Counted from the first letter of the stretch, positions 7,391-15,959 are shown. The stretch: DNA of 35,641 nucleotides from a virus (IMGVR_UViG_3300023184_000314:1-35641); one strand, 5' to 3'. The notes: generated from the sequence alone by a model not told the origin. Made by a program: numbers and translations.

Positions 7391-7692
7391 AAATAAACAA
7401 ATCACGTTTATTACAAATAATTCGCGAAGAAGTTGAACTTCATGAAAAAAATACTATAGAATTAGATGAAGTAGAATTGGGAACATTTGCTGATGCCGAT
7501 AGTAATAAAGATGGCAAACTTTCAAAAAAAGAAAGAAACAATGCAATTAACATTGCAATTGCTGCTGATAAAGAAGCTGGCAATTTAGAGGAAGAAGAAG
7601 GTCCACAGGAAGACCAGCTATTTGCCACCAACAAGCCTCACAAATTAATAGAACCAGATAAAAAAAGCAAGCTAGAAATTCGAATAAGATGA
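7387..7692 (+). CDS. EF-hand protein with prohead-targeting-like N-terminus
   Basis: The 101-residue product opens with MKINKSRLLQIIREE, a pattern shared with the proteins at 13287 and 13850, followed by LDEVELGTF, which resembles DEVDEALGTF at 13287. Residues 38-49 (DSNKDGKLSKKE) are a canonical 12-residue EF-hand calcium loop: D1, N3, D5, G6, L8, S9, E12. The rest is acidic and low in hydrophobic residues. A cut after IRE at residues 12-14 would fit the [IL]xE rule of T4-type prohead proteases. I infer an internal head or core protein that may bind calcium. Only one EF-hand loop is present, so binding may need pairing. Confidence 0.8.
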   Translation: MKINKSRLLQIIREEVELHEKNTIELDEVELGTFADADSNKDGKLSKKERNNAINIAIAADKEAGNLEEEEGPQEDQLFATNKPHKLIEPDKKSKLEIRIR

Positions 7693-7695
7693 TAT

Positions 7696-9294
7696 ATGAA
7701 TTATGGACTCACAAAAGAACAAGTAAGAGATGAAGTAAAGAGGTGTGGTAAAGACCCCATATACTTTATCACGAATTTTTGTAAAATTACGCATCCAGAA
7801 AAGGGAACCATCCCTTTTTCTCTTTATGGCTATCAGCAAGATACCATAAAAGATTTTGAAGATTATCGATTTAATATAGTTCTTAAAGCCCGCCAGTTAG
7901 GTTTATCAACAGCAGTCGCAGGTTATATTGCTTGGATGCTTCTTTTCCGTCGTCAAAAGAGCGTTCTTGTTGTGGCAACAAAACTTGACGTTGCCGCCAA
8001 TCTTGTTAAAAAAGTTAAAAAGATGATAAAGAACGTACCGGATTGGCTACGTATTGCTGAAATCAGTATAGACAATAGAAACAGCTTTGAATTAAACAAT
8101 GGTTCATGGATTAAAGCATCTTCAACCAGCGAAAGTGCCGGTCGTTCAGAAGCTCTCAGTTTGCTTGTAATTGACGAAGCTGCATTCGTTGATGGTATGG
8201 AAGAACTGTGGAAAAGCATATTCCCCACACTATCAGCCGGTGGTCGTTGTATAGCCATTTCAACACCTAATGGCGTCGGTAATTGGTTTCATGAAACATA
8301 TACAAATGCTGAGAACAATTCAAACGATTTTCGCGCTATTAAATTAAACTGGGATGCTCACCCAGAACGAGATCGTGAATGGTTTGAATCTGCTACTCGC
8401 AATATGAATAGGCGAGATATTGCACAAGAATATGAATGCTCTTTTAATGCATCTGGTGAAGGTGTCATTAATTCTCAAGATCTTGAAGAAATAAGAAAAA
8501 ATGTTTTAGAGCCAAAATATCGTACTGGTTTTGATAGAAATTATTGGATATGGGAAGAAGCTAAAGCAGAATTTACATATTTGATGGTCGCTGACGTTGC
8601 TAGAGGCGATGGTAAAGATTATTCTGGATTTCACATCATTAAACTAGAAACAATGGAACAAGTCGCTGAATATCAAGGAAAACTATCGCCAGATATTTAT
8701 GCCGACATGTTATTGCAAACCGGCAAAGAATATAATAACGCATTACTTGTTGTTGAAAATAACAACATTGGATTTAACGTATTAGAGAAATTGATTGAAA
8801 GGAGATATCCAAATCTTTATTATTCAGTAAAATCAACTCATGAATATGTAGAACAAGTTCAAGCAGAATCTATGACTAATAGTGTTCCTGGCTTTACCAC
8901 GACGCAAAAGACTCGTCCACTTATTGTTGCAAAGCTTGAAGAGTTTATTAGAAATAAAATAATTAAAACATACTCAAATCGTCTAGTAGAAGAGTTATCA
9001 ACTTTTATATGGAATAATGGAAGACCTGAAGCAATGAGGGGACGGAATGACGATTTGACAATGTCGTTAGCTATAGCTTGTTGGGTACGAGATACAGCAC
9101 TAACAACATCGCAGAGAGATGTTGAGTATACAAAGGCAATGTTTAATGCTATAACCATGACGAACACAAGAGTTCAAACTAAAATTCAAGGTCAGATCGG
9201 ATATAATAAAAATTATTCGCTAGACAAAGAACGTGTTAACACAAAAGAGTTAAAAGAATTTTATAAAATGTATGATTGGCTTTACAAGGGATAA
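7696..9294 (+). CDS. 17: Terminase large subunit, DNA-packaging ATPase/nuclease (T4 gp17-like)
   Basis: The 532-residue motor pumps DNA into the prohead through the portal and cuts it. ATPase motifs: Walker A-type ARQLGLST (65-72), Walker B LLVIDE (D160, E161), coupling motif STPNG (189-193). The RNase-H-like nuclease has D300 in MVADVARGDG, E354 in LVVENNNIG and D452/D453 in GRNDDLTMS. It is shorter than T4 gp17 (about 610) because the N-terminal region is reduced. The ATG at 7696 comes just after the stop of the EF-hand gene with no clear ribosome site, so coupling is likely. The portal gene follows after four bases. Confidence 0.96.
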   Translation: MNYGLTKEQVRDEVKRCGKDPIYFITNFCKITHPEKGTIPFSLYGYQQDTIKDFEDYRFNIVLKARQLGLSTAVAGYIAWMLLFRRQKSVLVVATKLDVAANLVKKVKKMIKNVPDWLRIAEISIDNRNSFELNNGSWIKASSTSESAGRSEALSLLVIDEAAFVDGMEELWKSIFPTLSAGGRCIAISTPNGVGNWFHETYTNAENNSNDFRAIKLNWDAHPERDREWFESATRNMNRRDIAQEYECSFNASGEGVINSQDLEEIRKNVLEPKYRTGFDRNYWIWEEAKAEFTYLMVADVARGDGKDYSGFHIIKLETMEQVAEYQGKLSPDIYADMLLQTGKEYNNALLVVENNNIGFNVLEKLIERRYPNLYYSVKSTHEYVEQVQAESMTNSVPGFTTTQKTRPLIVAKLEEFIRNKIIKTYSNRLVEELSTFIWNNGRPEAMRGRNDDLTMSLAIACWVRDTALTTSQRDVEYTKAMFNAITMTNTRVQTKIQGQIGYNKNYSLDKERVNTKELKEFYKMYDWLYKG

Positions 9295-9298
9295 ATAA

Positions 9299-11410
9299 AT
9301 GGCAGACAACAAACCAACAAACAAAAGTGACTACAGAAACATGCCGCCATCTAAAAGAGGGCAAATAAAGCAAGATCGTAGTCCTTACAACCCTGATAAT
9401 TCTCTCTTCAAGAGATTGACGAAGTTATTTTCTGGTCCAATCGTTAATCGTCGGCAACAGAATTACAAGAGCGAACGCCGCCGCCGTTTAGATAAATACA
9501 AATTTCAATCTGCGCAAGGACAGCAGTTTAAAAAATCTTCATATAATCCATTTGACTTTGTGCAATCACAAAGCATGGCAAATCAAAACCGTGCCGAAAG
9601 GTATGTTGACTTTGAGCAAATGGAATATACTCCAGAAATTGCATCAGCACTTGATATTTATGCCGATGAAATGACTACAAGTAATTCATTAGAAAAAGTA
9701 TTAACAATTGATTGCCCAAATGAAGAAATTAAAAATATTCTTAATGGTCTTTATTACGATATTTTAAATATTGAATTTAATCTTTTCGGCTGGTCTAGAA
9801 CAATGTGTAAGTTTGGCGATTTTTTCCTTTATCTTGATATTGACGATAAAGATGGAATTAAGAATGCAATAGGTATTCCTCCATATGAAGTTGAACGTAT
9901 TGAAGGTGAAGATGAAAAGAACCCAAATTATGTTCAATTCCAATGGAATAGCGGTGGCATGACATTTGAAAACTGGCAAATGGGACATTTCCGTATTCTT
10001 GGAAATGATAAATACGCTCCATACGGCACTTCTATGCTTGAAGCCGCTCGCCGTATTTGGCGCCAATTAAGCCTTCTAGAAGATGCCATGATGGCCTATC
10101 GCATTGTACGTTCAGCTGAACGTCGTGTATTTTATGTTGACGTTGGCAACGTTGCTCCAAATGATGTTGAACAGTTCATGCAAAAAGCCATGACTGCATT
10201 AAAACGTAATCAAGTTGTTGATGAAAAAACCGGTCGTGTTGATTTGCGTTATAATCCGCTTTCAATTGAAGAAGACTATTTTATTCCTGTTCGTGGGCAA
10301 CAATCTACAAAGATTGAAAGCCTTGCTGGTGGTCAATACACTGGCGACATTGAGGACGTTAAATATCTACGTGATAAATTATTTTCTGCTATTAAGATTC
10401 CACAATCATATCTTACGCGTGGTGAAGGTGGCGAAGAAGATAAAACAACTCTTGCTCAAAAAGATATTCGTTTTTCTAGAACGGTTCAGCGTCTTCAAAG
10501 GTCGCTTGTTAGTGAATTAGAAAAAATTGGTATTATTCATCTTTTCGTTCTTGGTTATAGAAACGAAGATCTTATAAAGTTTAAATTAAGATTAAATAAT
10601 CCAAGTAAGATTGCCGAGCTACAAGAACTTGAAACTTGGAAAACTAAATTTGATGTCGCTACTGCCGCGACTGAAGGCTATTTCAGCAAGCGTTGGGTTG
10701 CCAAGAAAATCTTTGGTATGTCTGATGAAGAATTCTTACGTAATCAACGTGAAATGTTCTTTGACTTTAAATTTAAAGCAGCTGTTGAAAAAGCTGGTAC
10801 AGAAGCTCAAGCTGCTGCCGGAGAACAAGATACAGGATTATCAGGTGGAGCAACTGGATTAGAATCATCTGGTGGTGCAGGTGGTGCCGCACCAGATGCA
10901 GGAGGAATAGACCTGAGTGCTATTTCCGGAGAACCAGAAGGAGGCGCTGGTGCAGCAGGTATGCCTGGAGAAGCCGGAGCGCCGACAGAAACCCCACCAG
11001 CAGGAAAAGAAAGTCCACTATTAGCAGCCCCAGGAAAACGAGATGATCGTTTAACTTCAACGCCAGCCTCACGTGGAAAAACCTATCTTCCAGTTAAATA
11101 TAGTGGCGGTGATAAGAGACCAAGTGGAGCAAGAACAAGAAGCTATCAATCTAAATTTAATAAAGAATTAAGTGGTGGATCAGAGAGAAATGTTTGGGGA
11201 AGTGGGACACAAAACTTATTTAGTCTAGGTAATGGTATTTATGAAGATTATGAAAATAATTATAATGATGAAATGATTACTGAGTTATCTGATGATAAGA
11301 ATCAAAACTTAATTGAAGAAAAAATCATGACGAATAATGATAGTTTGAAAAAATTATTAAGTTCTCTGGAGAAGAAAAATGCAACAAGGAAACAAAGTGA
11401 TGAAAAATAA
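9299..11410 (+). CDS. 20: Portal protein (T4 gp20-like) with long C-terminal extension
   Basis: The dodecameric portal is the DNA entry channel and the start point of prohead assembly. Gp20-type features in the first 490 residues include RYVDFEQMEYTPEIASALDI, a basic N-terminal stretch (SERRRRLDKYKF), MLEAARRIWRQLSLLEDAM, and the stem/wing part IKIPQSYLTRGEGGEEDKTT. The family core is about 520 residues, but this protein has 703. From about residue 500 it has a Gly-, Ala- and Pro-rich segment to about 580, then a polar tail with YEDYENNYNDEM. The tail is probably disordered and may contact scaffold or be processed. Its last 32 bases overlap the next gene. Confidence 0.95.
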   Translation: MADNKPTNKSDYRNMPPSKRGQIKQDRSPYNPDNSLFKRLTKLFSGPIVNRRQQNYKSERRRRLDKYKFQSAQGQQFKKSSYNPFDFVQSQSMANQNRAERYVDFEQMEYTPEIASALDIYADEMTTSNSLEKVLTIDCPNEEIKNILNGLYYDILNIEFNLFGWSRTMCKFGDFFLYLDIDDKDGIKNAIGIPPYEVERIEGEDEKNPNYVQFQWNSGGMTFENWQMGHFRILGNDKYAPYGTSMLEAARRIWRQLSLLEDAMMAYRIVRSAERRVFYVDVGNVAPNDVEQFMQKAMTALKRNQVVDEKTGRVDLRYNPLSIEEDYFIPVRGQQSTKIESLAGGQYTGDIEDVKYLRDKLFSAIKIPQSYLTRGEGGEEDKTTLAQKDIRFSRTVQRLQRSLVSELEKIGIIHLFVLGYRNEDLIKFKLRLNNPSKIAELQELETWKTKFDVATAATEGYFSKRWVAKKIFGMSDEEFLRNQREMFFDFKFKAAVEKAGTEAQAAAGEQDTGLSGGATGLESSGGAGGAAPDAGGIDLSAISGEPEGGAGAAGMPGEAGAPTETPPAGKESPLLAAPGKRDDRLTSTPASRGKTYLPVKYSGGDKRPSGARTRSYQSKFNKELSGGSERNVWGSGTQNLFSLGNGIYEDYENNYNDEMITELSDDKNQNLIEEKIMTNNDSLKKLLSSLEKKNATRKQSDEK

Positions 11411-12245
11411 ACACAACAAGAAAAGAAACACGGCTTTTCTGTATGAAGTGATTCTTCGTGAAATAACAAATTCATTATTGGAAAAAAATGAACAAAATAA
11501 AAAATTTCTTGTTAATGTCTGTAAGTCATTCTTCTCAAAAAATTTAACGTTAAAAAAAGAACTAGAACTTTATAAAGCAATAAATGAATCATACGAGATG
11601 CCACAAAATCTTGCAGATAAACTATTAAATGAAGCCAAGTATCAATATGAACTTTTAGATAAAAATAAAATTTTTAATGAACAAACAAAGTTAATTAATA
11701 TTTTAAATAAATTTTCAAATGGTAAAATTTTCAATACATTTGTTCCTGATTACAAAAATTTGGCTACCATTTCTCAAATCTTTAACAACACTGTTACTCT
11801 TAAAGAAAAAGTTCTTTTAGAAAGCACCGTTGTCGCAAAAATGATCTCCTCCCCAGAAAATGCTGAAATGGAAAAGTTACAAACTCTTGACGCCTTAACT
11901 TACAAGGTATTCGTTAAGAAATTTAATGAACAATATACTGACTCCTTATTATCTGAACAAAAAGAACTATTGACAAAATATGTCATGAGTTTTGCAGATA
12001 GTGGTATTGAATTTAAACTATTCTTAAATGAAGAGATAGAAAGAATAAAAGTATCTCTAAATCATTCATTAAAAACAAAACAAATAGTTGAAAACAAGTT
12101 CTTAAATGAAAAAACAAATGTTGTTCTGAAAAAAATAGAAGGATACAACAAAAGAAACATTGATCAGCAAATGGTTCAAGAAATACTAAAAATACAAAGC
12201 CTCGTCAAAGAAATAAACTCAGAGGAAACAAATAAAGATGGCTGA
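11379..12245 (+). CDS. Unknown helical protein in the head-assembly block
   Basis: The 288-residue product is almost wholly helical and Lys/Asn/Glu-rich, with a basic start (MKNKHNKKRNTAFLYEVIL, from the second Met) and conserved-looking NTAFLYEVILREIT. GGAGAAG lies just before the ATG at 11379, so I keep that start, which overlaps the portal gene by 32 bases; an ATG at 11400 is a possible alternative. No membrane span, Cys motif or catalytic signature is visible. Its place after the portal corresponds to the small prohead core genes 67 and 68 of T4, but it is larger and I cannot show homology. Its end overlaps the next start. Confidence 0.8.
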   Translation: MQQGNKVMKNKHNKKRNTAFLYEVILREITNSLLEKNEQNKKFLVNVCKSFFSKNLTLKKELELYKAINESYEMPQNLADKLLNEAKYQYELLDKNKIFNEQTKLINILNKFSNGKIFNTFVPDYKNLATISQIFNNTVTLKEKVLLESTVVAKMISSPENAEMEKLQTLDALTYKVFVKKFNEQYTDSLLSEQKELLTKYVMSFADSGIEFKLFLNEEIERIKVSLNHSLKTKQIVENKFLNEKTNVVLKKIEGYNKRNIDQQMVQEILKIQSLVKEINSEETNKDG

Positions 12246-12822
12246 TAATATCAATGTTAAGATTGTAGATGAAGATCCGCAACCAGATCAAGCTGGTGGT
12301 GAAGATTTTAGTGCGCCCCAAGAAAAAGAAAAGCCAAAACAAATTTTTACAATTAAATTAAAAGTAAGAACAACTCTTGCTGGAGATTTTATCGTTTCAG
12401 ACCACCCCGATATTGATATTGTTATAATGCCAGAAAAAAAGAAATTAATTGCTTTTTCAAAAGAGAATTTTGACGATCACATTTATCAAACACAAGATCG
12501 GCTAATGAAATACCTTGTTAAAAAAGGAATCATAATGCCTGATAGTATTGCCGGCAGTAATGTTTATGGCTCATTAGAATGTAAAATTCTAAGCTCTCCT
12601 CAAGAAGTACCAATTGACGAGTTGCTGTTAATGATTATTTCAAAATGGATTGAACAAGAGAAGCCATCATTCATTTATCAGAAAGCAGTTGACGATATCT
12701 ATACTGATAGAGTTACAGATCCTGATGATAAAGAAAGTTCAGAACTTGGCGACGTTGCTGCAGCGCCAGAAAAAGGCTCAGTTCCTATCCATCAAGTTCG
12801 TCGTTATGCTTATGGTATGTAA
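12238..12822 (+). CDS. Unknown protein, head-assembly block, 194 residues
   Basis: An acidic, Pro-rich disordered start (residues 1-35) is followed by a compact alpha/beta region with strands around IFTIKLKVRTTLAGDFIVS and IDIVIMPEKKKLIAF, and helices around IDELLLMIISKWIEQE. The tail is acidic and ends VPIHQVRRYAYGM. There is an 8-base overlap with the gene before, and the TAATG overlap at its stop couples it to the membrane protein that follows. No family recognised; a structural or assembly role is inferred only from position. Confidence 0.8.
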   Translation: MADNINVKIVDEDPQPDQAGGEDFSAPQEKEKPKQIFTIKLKVRTTLAGDFIVSDHPDIDIVIMPEKKKLIAFSKENFDDHIYQTQDRLMKYLVKKGIIMPDSIAGSNVYGSLECKILSSPQEVPIDELLLMIISKWIEQEKPSFIYQKAVDDIYTDRVTDPDDKESSELGDVAAAPEKGSVPIHQVRRYAYGM

Positions 12823-13130
12823 TGGGTAACTTACTGATTTTTATATTGAGTTGTGCTGGTTTAACACAAATATTGTGTTATGCCAGCATACTTAATTGGA
12901 TAAGACCAAAAAATGGATTACTTGGTGAATTATTTCACTGTAGTATGTGTACTGGATTTCATGTTGGTTATATAAATTTTATAATCTTTTGGTATGCTGG
13001 AGTCCATTTGTTTCCGCATTTTTATATTGGAACATTTGTTTATTCTTTAGTATCATCGTTTTGCAGTTATATTTTAGATAAAAGCTTTGGCGATGAAGGA
13101 ATAAACGTAAATTTCAAGAATAAAGGCTAA
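12822..13130 (+). CDS. Membrane protein with CxxCxGFxxG motif (DUF1360-like)
   Basis: The 102-residue product has three hydrophobic segments (about residues 3-25, 45-63, 66-85). The first ends before a loop with LFHCSMCTGFHVG, which resembles the CxxCxGFWxG motif of DUF1360-type small membrane proteins found in bacteria and phages. Function of that family is not established to my knowledge. The start shares an A with the preceding stop (TAATG). It is odd to find a membrane protein inside a head-morphogenesis operon, and it might tie prohead assembly to the inner membrane. That last point is speculation. Confidence 0.75.
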   Translation: MGNLLIFILSCAGLTQILCYASILNWIRPKNGLLGELFHCSMCTGFHVGYINFIIFWYAGVHLFPHFYIGTFVYSLVSSFCSYILDKSFGDEGINVNFKNKG

Positions 13131-13161
13131 TTAGAGAATATTTATAGAATAAGAGGTTTAT

Positions 13162-13290
13162 ATGAATTTAGTAAATCAAAATATTAAAAAATGGTTTCTT
13201 CCGCAAACCAACACAAGAAATTGTTGCAAAGGTAGCCATATCGTGCGGATTGTGCCCGCACTTCTATCTTTAAAGGAATCTACAAAATGA
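13162..13290 (+). CDS. Possible small protein, 42 residues
   Basis: ATG at 13162 is preceded by AGAGG (13152-13156) at a spacing of 5, and the stop overlaps the next ATG (13287-13290). The product begins MNLVNQNIKKWFLPQTNTR, has a CC pair and ends LLSLKESTK. It resembles no family I know. A GC-rich hairpin (13243-13261) lies within it. Signals for initiation and coupling are good, but composition gives little support, so the stretch may instead be a regulated leader. Confidence 0.45.
   Translation: MNLVNQNIKKWFLPQTNTRNCCKGSHIVRIVPALLSLKESTK
13243..13261 (+). other. GC-rich hairpin before the motif-bearing head protein gene
   Basis: GTGCGG (13243-13248) and CCGCAC (13256-13261) form a 6-bp stem with a 7-base loop, 25 bases before the ATG at 13287. 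No T-tract follows, so it is unlikely to be a terminator. It could affect translation of the downstream gene or be an RNA processing site. Confidence 0.4.
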
Positions 13291-13844
13291 AAATCACAAA
13301 AGAAAAATTACAAAAATTAATCCAAGAAGAACTGCAGTCAATGCAGGAAACCGATGAAGTTGATGAAGCTCTTGGAACTTTTTTCAAATCATTAGGCACA
13401 GGTGTTAGTGACGTAGCTAAAGCAGCAGCTTCCGGAGTTAGTGGAGCTATAAGCGCAGCTAAAGAAGCAAGTGCAAAGGCTGATGCAGAGTCTGCAAAAG
13501 TAAAAGAAGAAACAAAAAAAGCGGCAGATAGAGTGAAAACAGACGCAGATGTTGAAGTCGTAATACAAAGTATTTATAAACAAGTTTTAGGTGCCCTTAA
13601 TTCTTTAGATGCTTTAAGAAGTAAAATGATGACTTTACAAATGCCTTTAAAAACAGATACTCTTGATATTGTTTTGGTTATCAGACAATTATCATCGGCC
13701 CGCACCACTTTATTACATGCAGGCAAGGTACCAGAACAACTTCCGAAAGGTCAAGGCCCAAATGCATTTGATCAGACATCACGCAGACCTCCAAGATTAA
13801 CTTCAAAACCAAAAGCCAGTTTTGAAGAACAAGAGGAAGAGTGA
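13287..13844 (+). CDS. Putative internal head protein, Ala-rich, with targeting-like N-terminus
   Basis: The 185-residue product opens with MKITKEKLQKLIQEEL, the motif also seen at 7387 and 13850. Residues DEALGTFFKSLGTG match DEKLLSALKGIGKG of the next gene, so the two are related over about 40 residues. A long Ala-, Lys- and Ser-rich helix follows (AKAAASGVSGAISAAKEASA), then a helical domain and a Pro-rich acidic tail. A prohead-protease-type cut could fall after IQE at residues 12-14. No catalytic motif. I infer an encapsidated or core protein. Confidence 0.8.
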   Translation: MKITKEKLQKLIQEELQSMQETDEVDEALGTFFKSLGTGVSDVAKAAASGVSGAISAAKEASAKADAESAKVKEETKKAADRVKTDADVEVVIQSIYKQVLGALNSLDALRSKMMTLQMPLKTDTLDIVLVIRQLSSARTTLLHAGKVPEQLPKGQGPNAFDQTSRRPPRLTSKPKASFEEQEEE

Positions 13845-13849
13845 TTTAA

Positions 13850-14878
13850 ATGCGCCTTACCGAACAAGAAATAAAGCAAATTATAAAAGAAGAATTCGCC
13901 AATCTCGTCAACGAAGAAGAGATTGATGAAAAGCTTTTAAGTGCTTTAAAAGGTATTGGTAAGGGACTTTTTGACAAAGCCGCAGATTTTATGTCTGGCA
14001 AACCAAAACCAAACGCTTCTCAGGGCGTTGGTCGTTCATTTGCGAGATATAAAGTTCCACAAAAACAACCAATGGGGCAACCAGAAAAAAAACCTGATGC
14101 TCTGGTGCGGCGCAACGCATCTCAGGGTATGCAAACATCTGATTCTGATGCTGAGCAACCTGCTAATCATAAAGCCGCGCCATTTGGTTCAAGTTATTCA
14201 GTTGATGAACCAGAACAATTAGGCACAGGACAGCCAACTGACTCAGCACCGCAAGACATTAAATCTTCAGGTGACTTGCCACCGGGTAATTTACCAAAGC
14301 AATTGCCTGCGCCCGAAAGAATAGGCGTAGTTCAAGATTATGGAGATCTTTTACGTTCAACAATAGACGAGTCTTTTTCTCTGTTGAGACAAGAGGTAGA
14401 AAGAGATTTTATCAACGATCAACGTTTCAAGTCGTTAAATACATCACAAAAAAAAGAAACTTTAAACAATATTAATACGGTTTTAAAACACCTTGTAGGT
14501 ACAAAGCGAGTTTTACAAAATTCAACAATTGGTCCAATTACAAAAGATATAAAAGAAGAAAGAGAAAAAATGCCTTCTTATCAGCAGGTCGGACTTGAAC
14601 CTTGGTATATAAATAGTTTAATTATTACTACTAAAAAATATTTTAGTGGCAGAATACCTCAAAATATAGTAGAATATGTAATAACCACTTTGTTTAAACA
14701 AGGAAGATTAGCAATAAGTACAAGATTATATAACAAACTATTACACACAAATGATCCTGCAATCCGAAATCCACAAGATTTAGATAATCTTGAATCACAG
14801 CTACAGCAAGAATCTAAATCTTACGATAATTTTTATAATAACTGGAAAAGATATACAAAACCCGGAGTCAAAATATGA
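13850..14878 (+). CDS. Putative internal head protein, paralogue of the preceding gene's N-terminus
   Basis: The 342-residue product starts MRLTEQEIKQIIKEEF and continues EEEIDEKLLSALKGIGKG, related to the gene before. Residues about 45-160 are Pro-, Gln- and Ser-rich and probably disordered, with NASQG occurring twice. From about 165 the chain is a helical domain (DYGDLLRSTIDESFSLLRQE, then LNNINTVLKHLVGTKR) ending in NNWKRYTKPGVKI. A cut after IKE at 12-14 would remove the targeting segment. It overlaps the protease gene by ATGA at its stop. Inferred role: a head-interior or core component that the adjacent protease matures. Confidence 0.8.
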   Translation: MRLTEQEIKQIIKEEFANLVNEEEIDEKLLSALKGIGKGLFDKAADFMSGKPKPNASQGVGRSFARYKVPQKQPMGQPEKKPDALVRRNASQGMQTSDSDAEQPANHKAAPFGSSYSVDEPEQLGTGQPTDSAPQDIKSSGDLPPGNLPKQLPAPERIGVVQDYGDLLRSTIDESFSLLRQEVERDFINDQRFKSLNTSQKKETLNNINTVLKHLVGTKRVLQNSTIGPITKDIKEEREKMPSYQQVGLEPWYINSLIITTKKYFSGRIPQNIVEYVITTLFKQGRLAISTRLYNKLLHTNDPAIRNPQDLDNLESQLQQESKSYDNFYNNWKRYTKPGVKI

Positions 14879-15477
14879 ATAAGTTTTTATTGAGAGAGTA
14901 TTTTGAACTCTGCGAAGGTGGTGTTTGTCAAGACTTATTAACAGAAGCAGAAAAATCATTTGTTAAAAGTGGTGGCATGATGCTTACCGGTGTTATGCAA
15001 AGAGCCGATGCCAAGAATGGCAACGGACGGGTATACCCAGAAAACATCCTTCGTCGCGAAGTAGAAAACTATAAGAAGCTCGTTTCAGAAAATCGCGCAC
15101 TTGGAGAGCTTGATCATCCAGACGAGTCTGTAATCAATTTAAAGAACGCTTCTCATATTGTTACAGATATTTGGTGGAATGGCAAAGACGTAATGGGTAA
15201 GGTTAAAATATTAACAACTCCATCAGGCCAAATTCTTAAATCACTTGTTGAGAGTGGAGTTAAGTTGGGCATTTCAAGTCGCGGTCTTGGAAGTGTAAAA
15301 GAAAAAGCTGGATTAACTTATGTTGAAGATGATTTCCAACTTATTTGTTTTGATTTCGTCAGTGAACCTTCAACGGTCGGAGCATTCATGGGTCTTTCTG
15401 AAAGTAAAAAAACACCAAACATTTTCAACAAATCTGATAGAATCAATCGTCTTTTGAATGACATAATAGGTGATTAA
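14875..15477 (+). CDS. 21: Prohead core protease (T4 gp21-like)
   Basis: The 200-residue serine protease matures the prohead by cutting the scaffold, capsid and core proteins. Family signatures are GVMQRADAKNGNGRVYP near residue 40, the catalytic His in GELDHPDES (H81), and the Ser in LGISSRGLGS (S134 or S135), with an acidic partner probably in the FVSEPSTVGAF region. Length matches T4 gp21 (about 210). The N-terminus has LLTE followed by Ala at 21-25, which would suit self-cleavage. The start overlaps the preceding stop (ATGA) and the stop TAATGA overlaps the next start. Confidence 0.93.
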   Translation: MNKFLLREYFELCEGGVCQDLLTEAEKSFVKSGGMMLTGVMQRADAKNGNGRVYPENILRREVENYKKLVSENRALGELDHPDESVINLKNASHIVTDIWWNGKDVMGKVKILTTPSGQILKSLVESGVKLGISSRGLGSVKEKAGLTYVEDDFQLICFDFVSEPSTVGAFMGLSESKKTPNIFNKSDRINRLLNDIIGD

Positions 15478-15944
15478 TGAAAAAGAGTGAGTTAAAAGAT
15501 CTAATTAAACCAATCGTAAAAGAATGTGTTGAGGAGAGTGTACAAGAGATTCTTCTTGAAAGTGGTTTATTGTCTGCAGTTATAAAAGAAGTAATGAAAG
15601 GTGCTCTTCCGATGATTACGGAAGCATCAAATAAGTCAGCACCAACTAACGTACAGCCAGCTCAATTACAATCTAGACAGACAAAAATGCCACAAAACAA
15701 TGAATTATTGGAACAATTAAAAAGAGACAGAGACGAAATGGCAAGTGAATTTAAGAAACAAAATTCAGAAATGAACAAGTCTATGTCTTTTAAGGTTGGT
15801 GGAGTAGATGTATTTAAAGATACAAAACCTGCGCCAGCAAGCGTTCAAGAAAGTATAGCAAACCCATTGGGTGGAGTATCGCCAAACGATCCCGGTGTTG
15901 ATATAAGTAAAATATTTGGTAGAAAGAAATTTAATGTCATTTGA
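15477..15944 (+). CDS. Putative prohead core or internal protein, 155 residues
   Basis: The start MKKSELKDLIKPIVKECVEE is a variant of the basic-amphipathic N-terminal motif of the other head proteins here. Possible protease sites are LLE|S near residue 28 and ITE|A at 47-50. The middle is a charged coiled-coil-like stretch (ELLEQLKRDRDEMASEFKKQ), and the tail is Gly/Pro-rich, ending ISKIFGRKKFNVI. It follows the protease directly, with the ATG sharing a base with the stop. Function is inferred from motif and place. Confidence 0.75.
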   Translation: MKKSELKDLIKPIVKECVEESVQEILLESGLLSAVIKEVMKGALPMITEASNKSAPTNVQPAQLQSRQTKMPQNNELLEQLKRDRDEMASEFKKQNSEMNKSMSFKVGGVDVFKDTKPAPASVQESIANPLGGVSPNDPGVDISKIFGRKKFNVI

Positions 15945-15959
15945 CATTACGAGGAAAAA

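Noticed and set aside
14608-14615. Second TATAAATA match
   Set aside because: It lies inside a coding sequence (codons for WYINS) 260 bases before the next start, with no leader or terminator near it.
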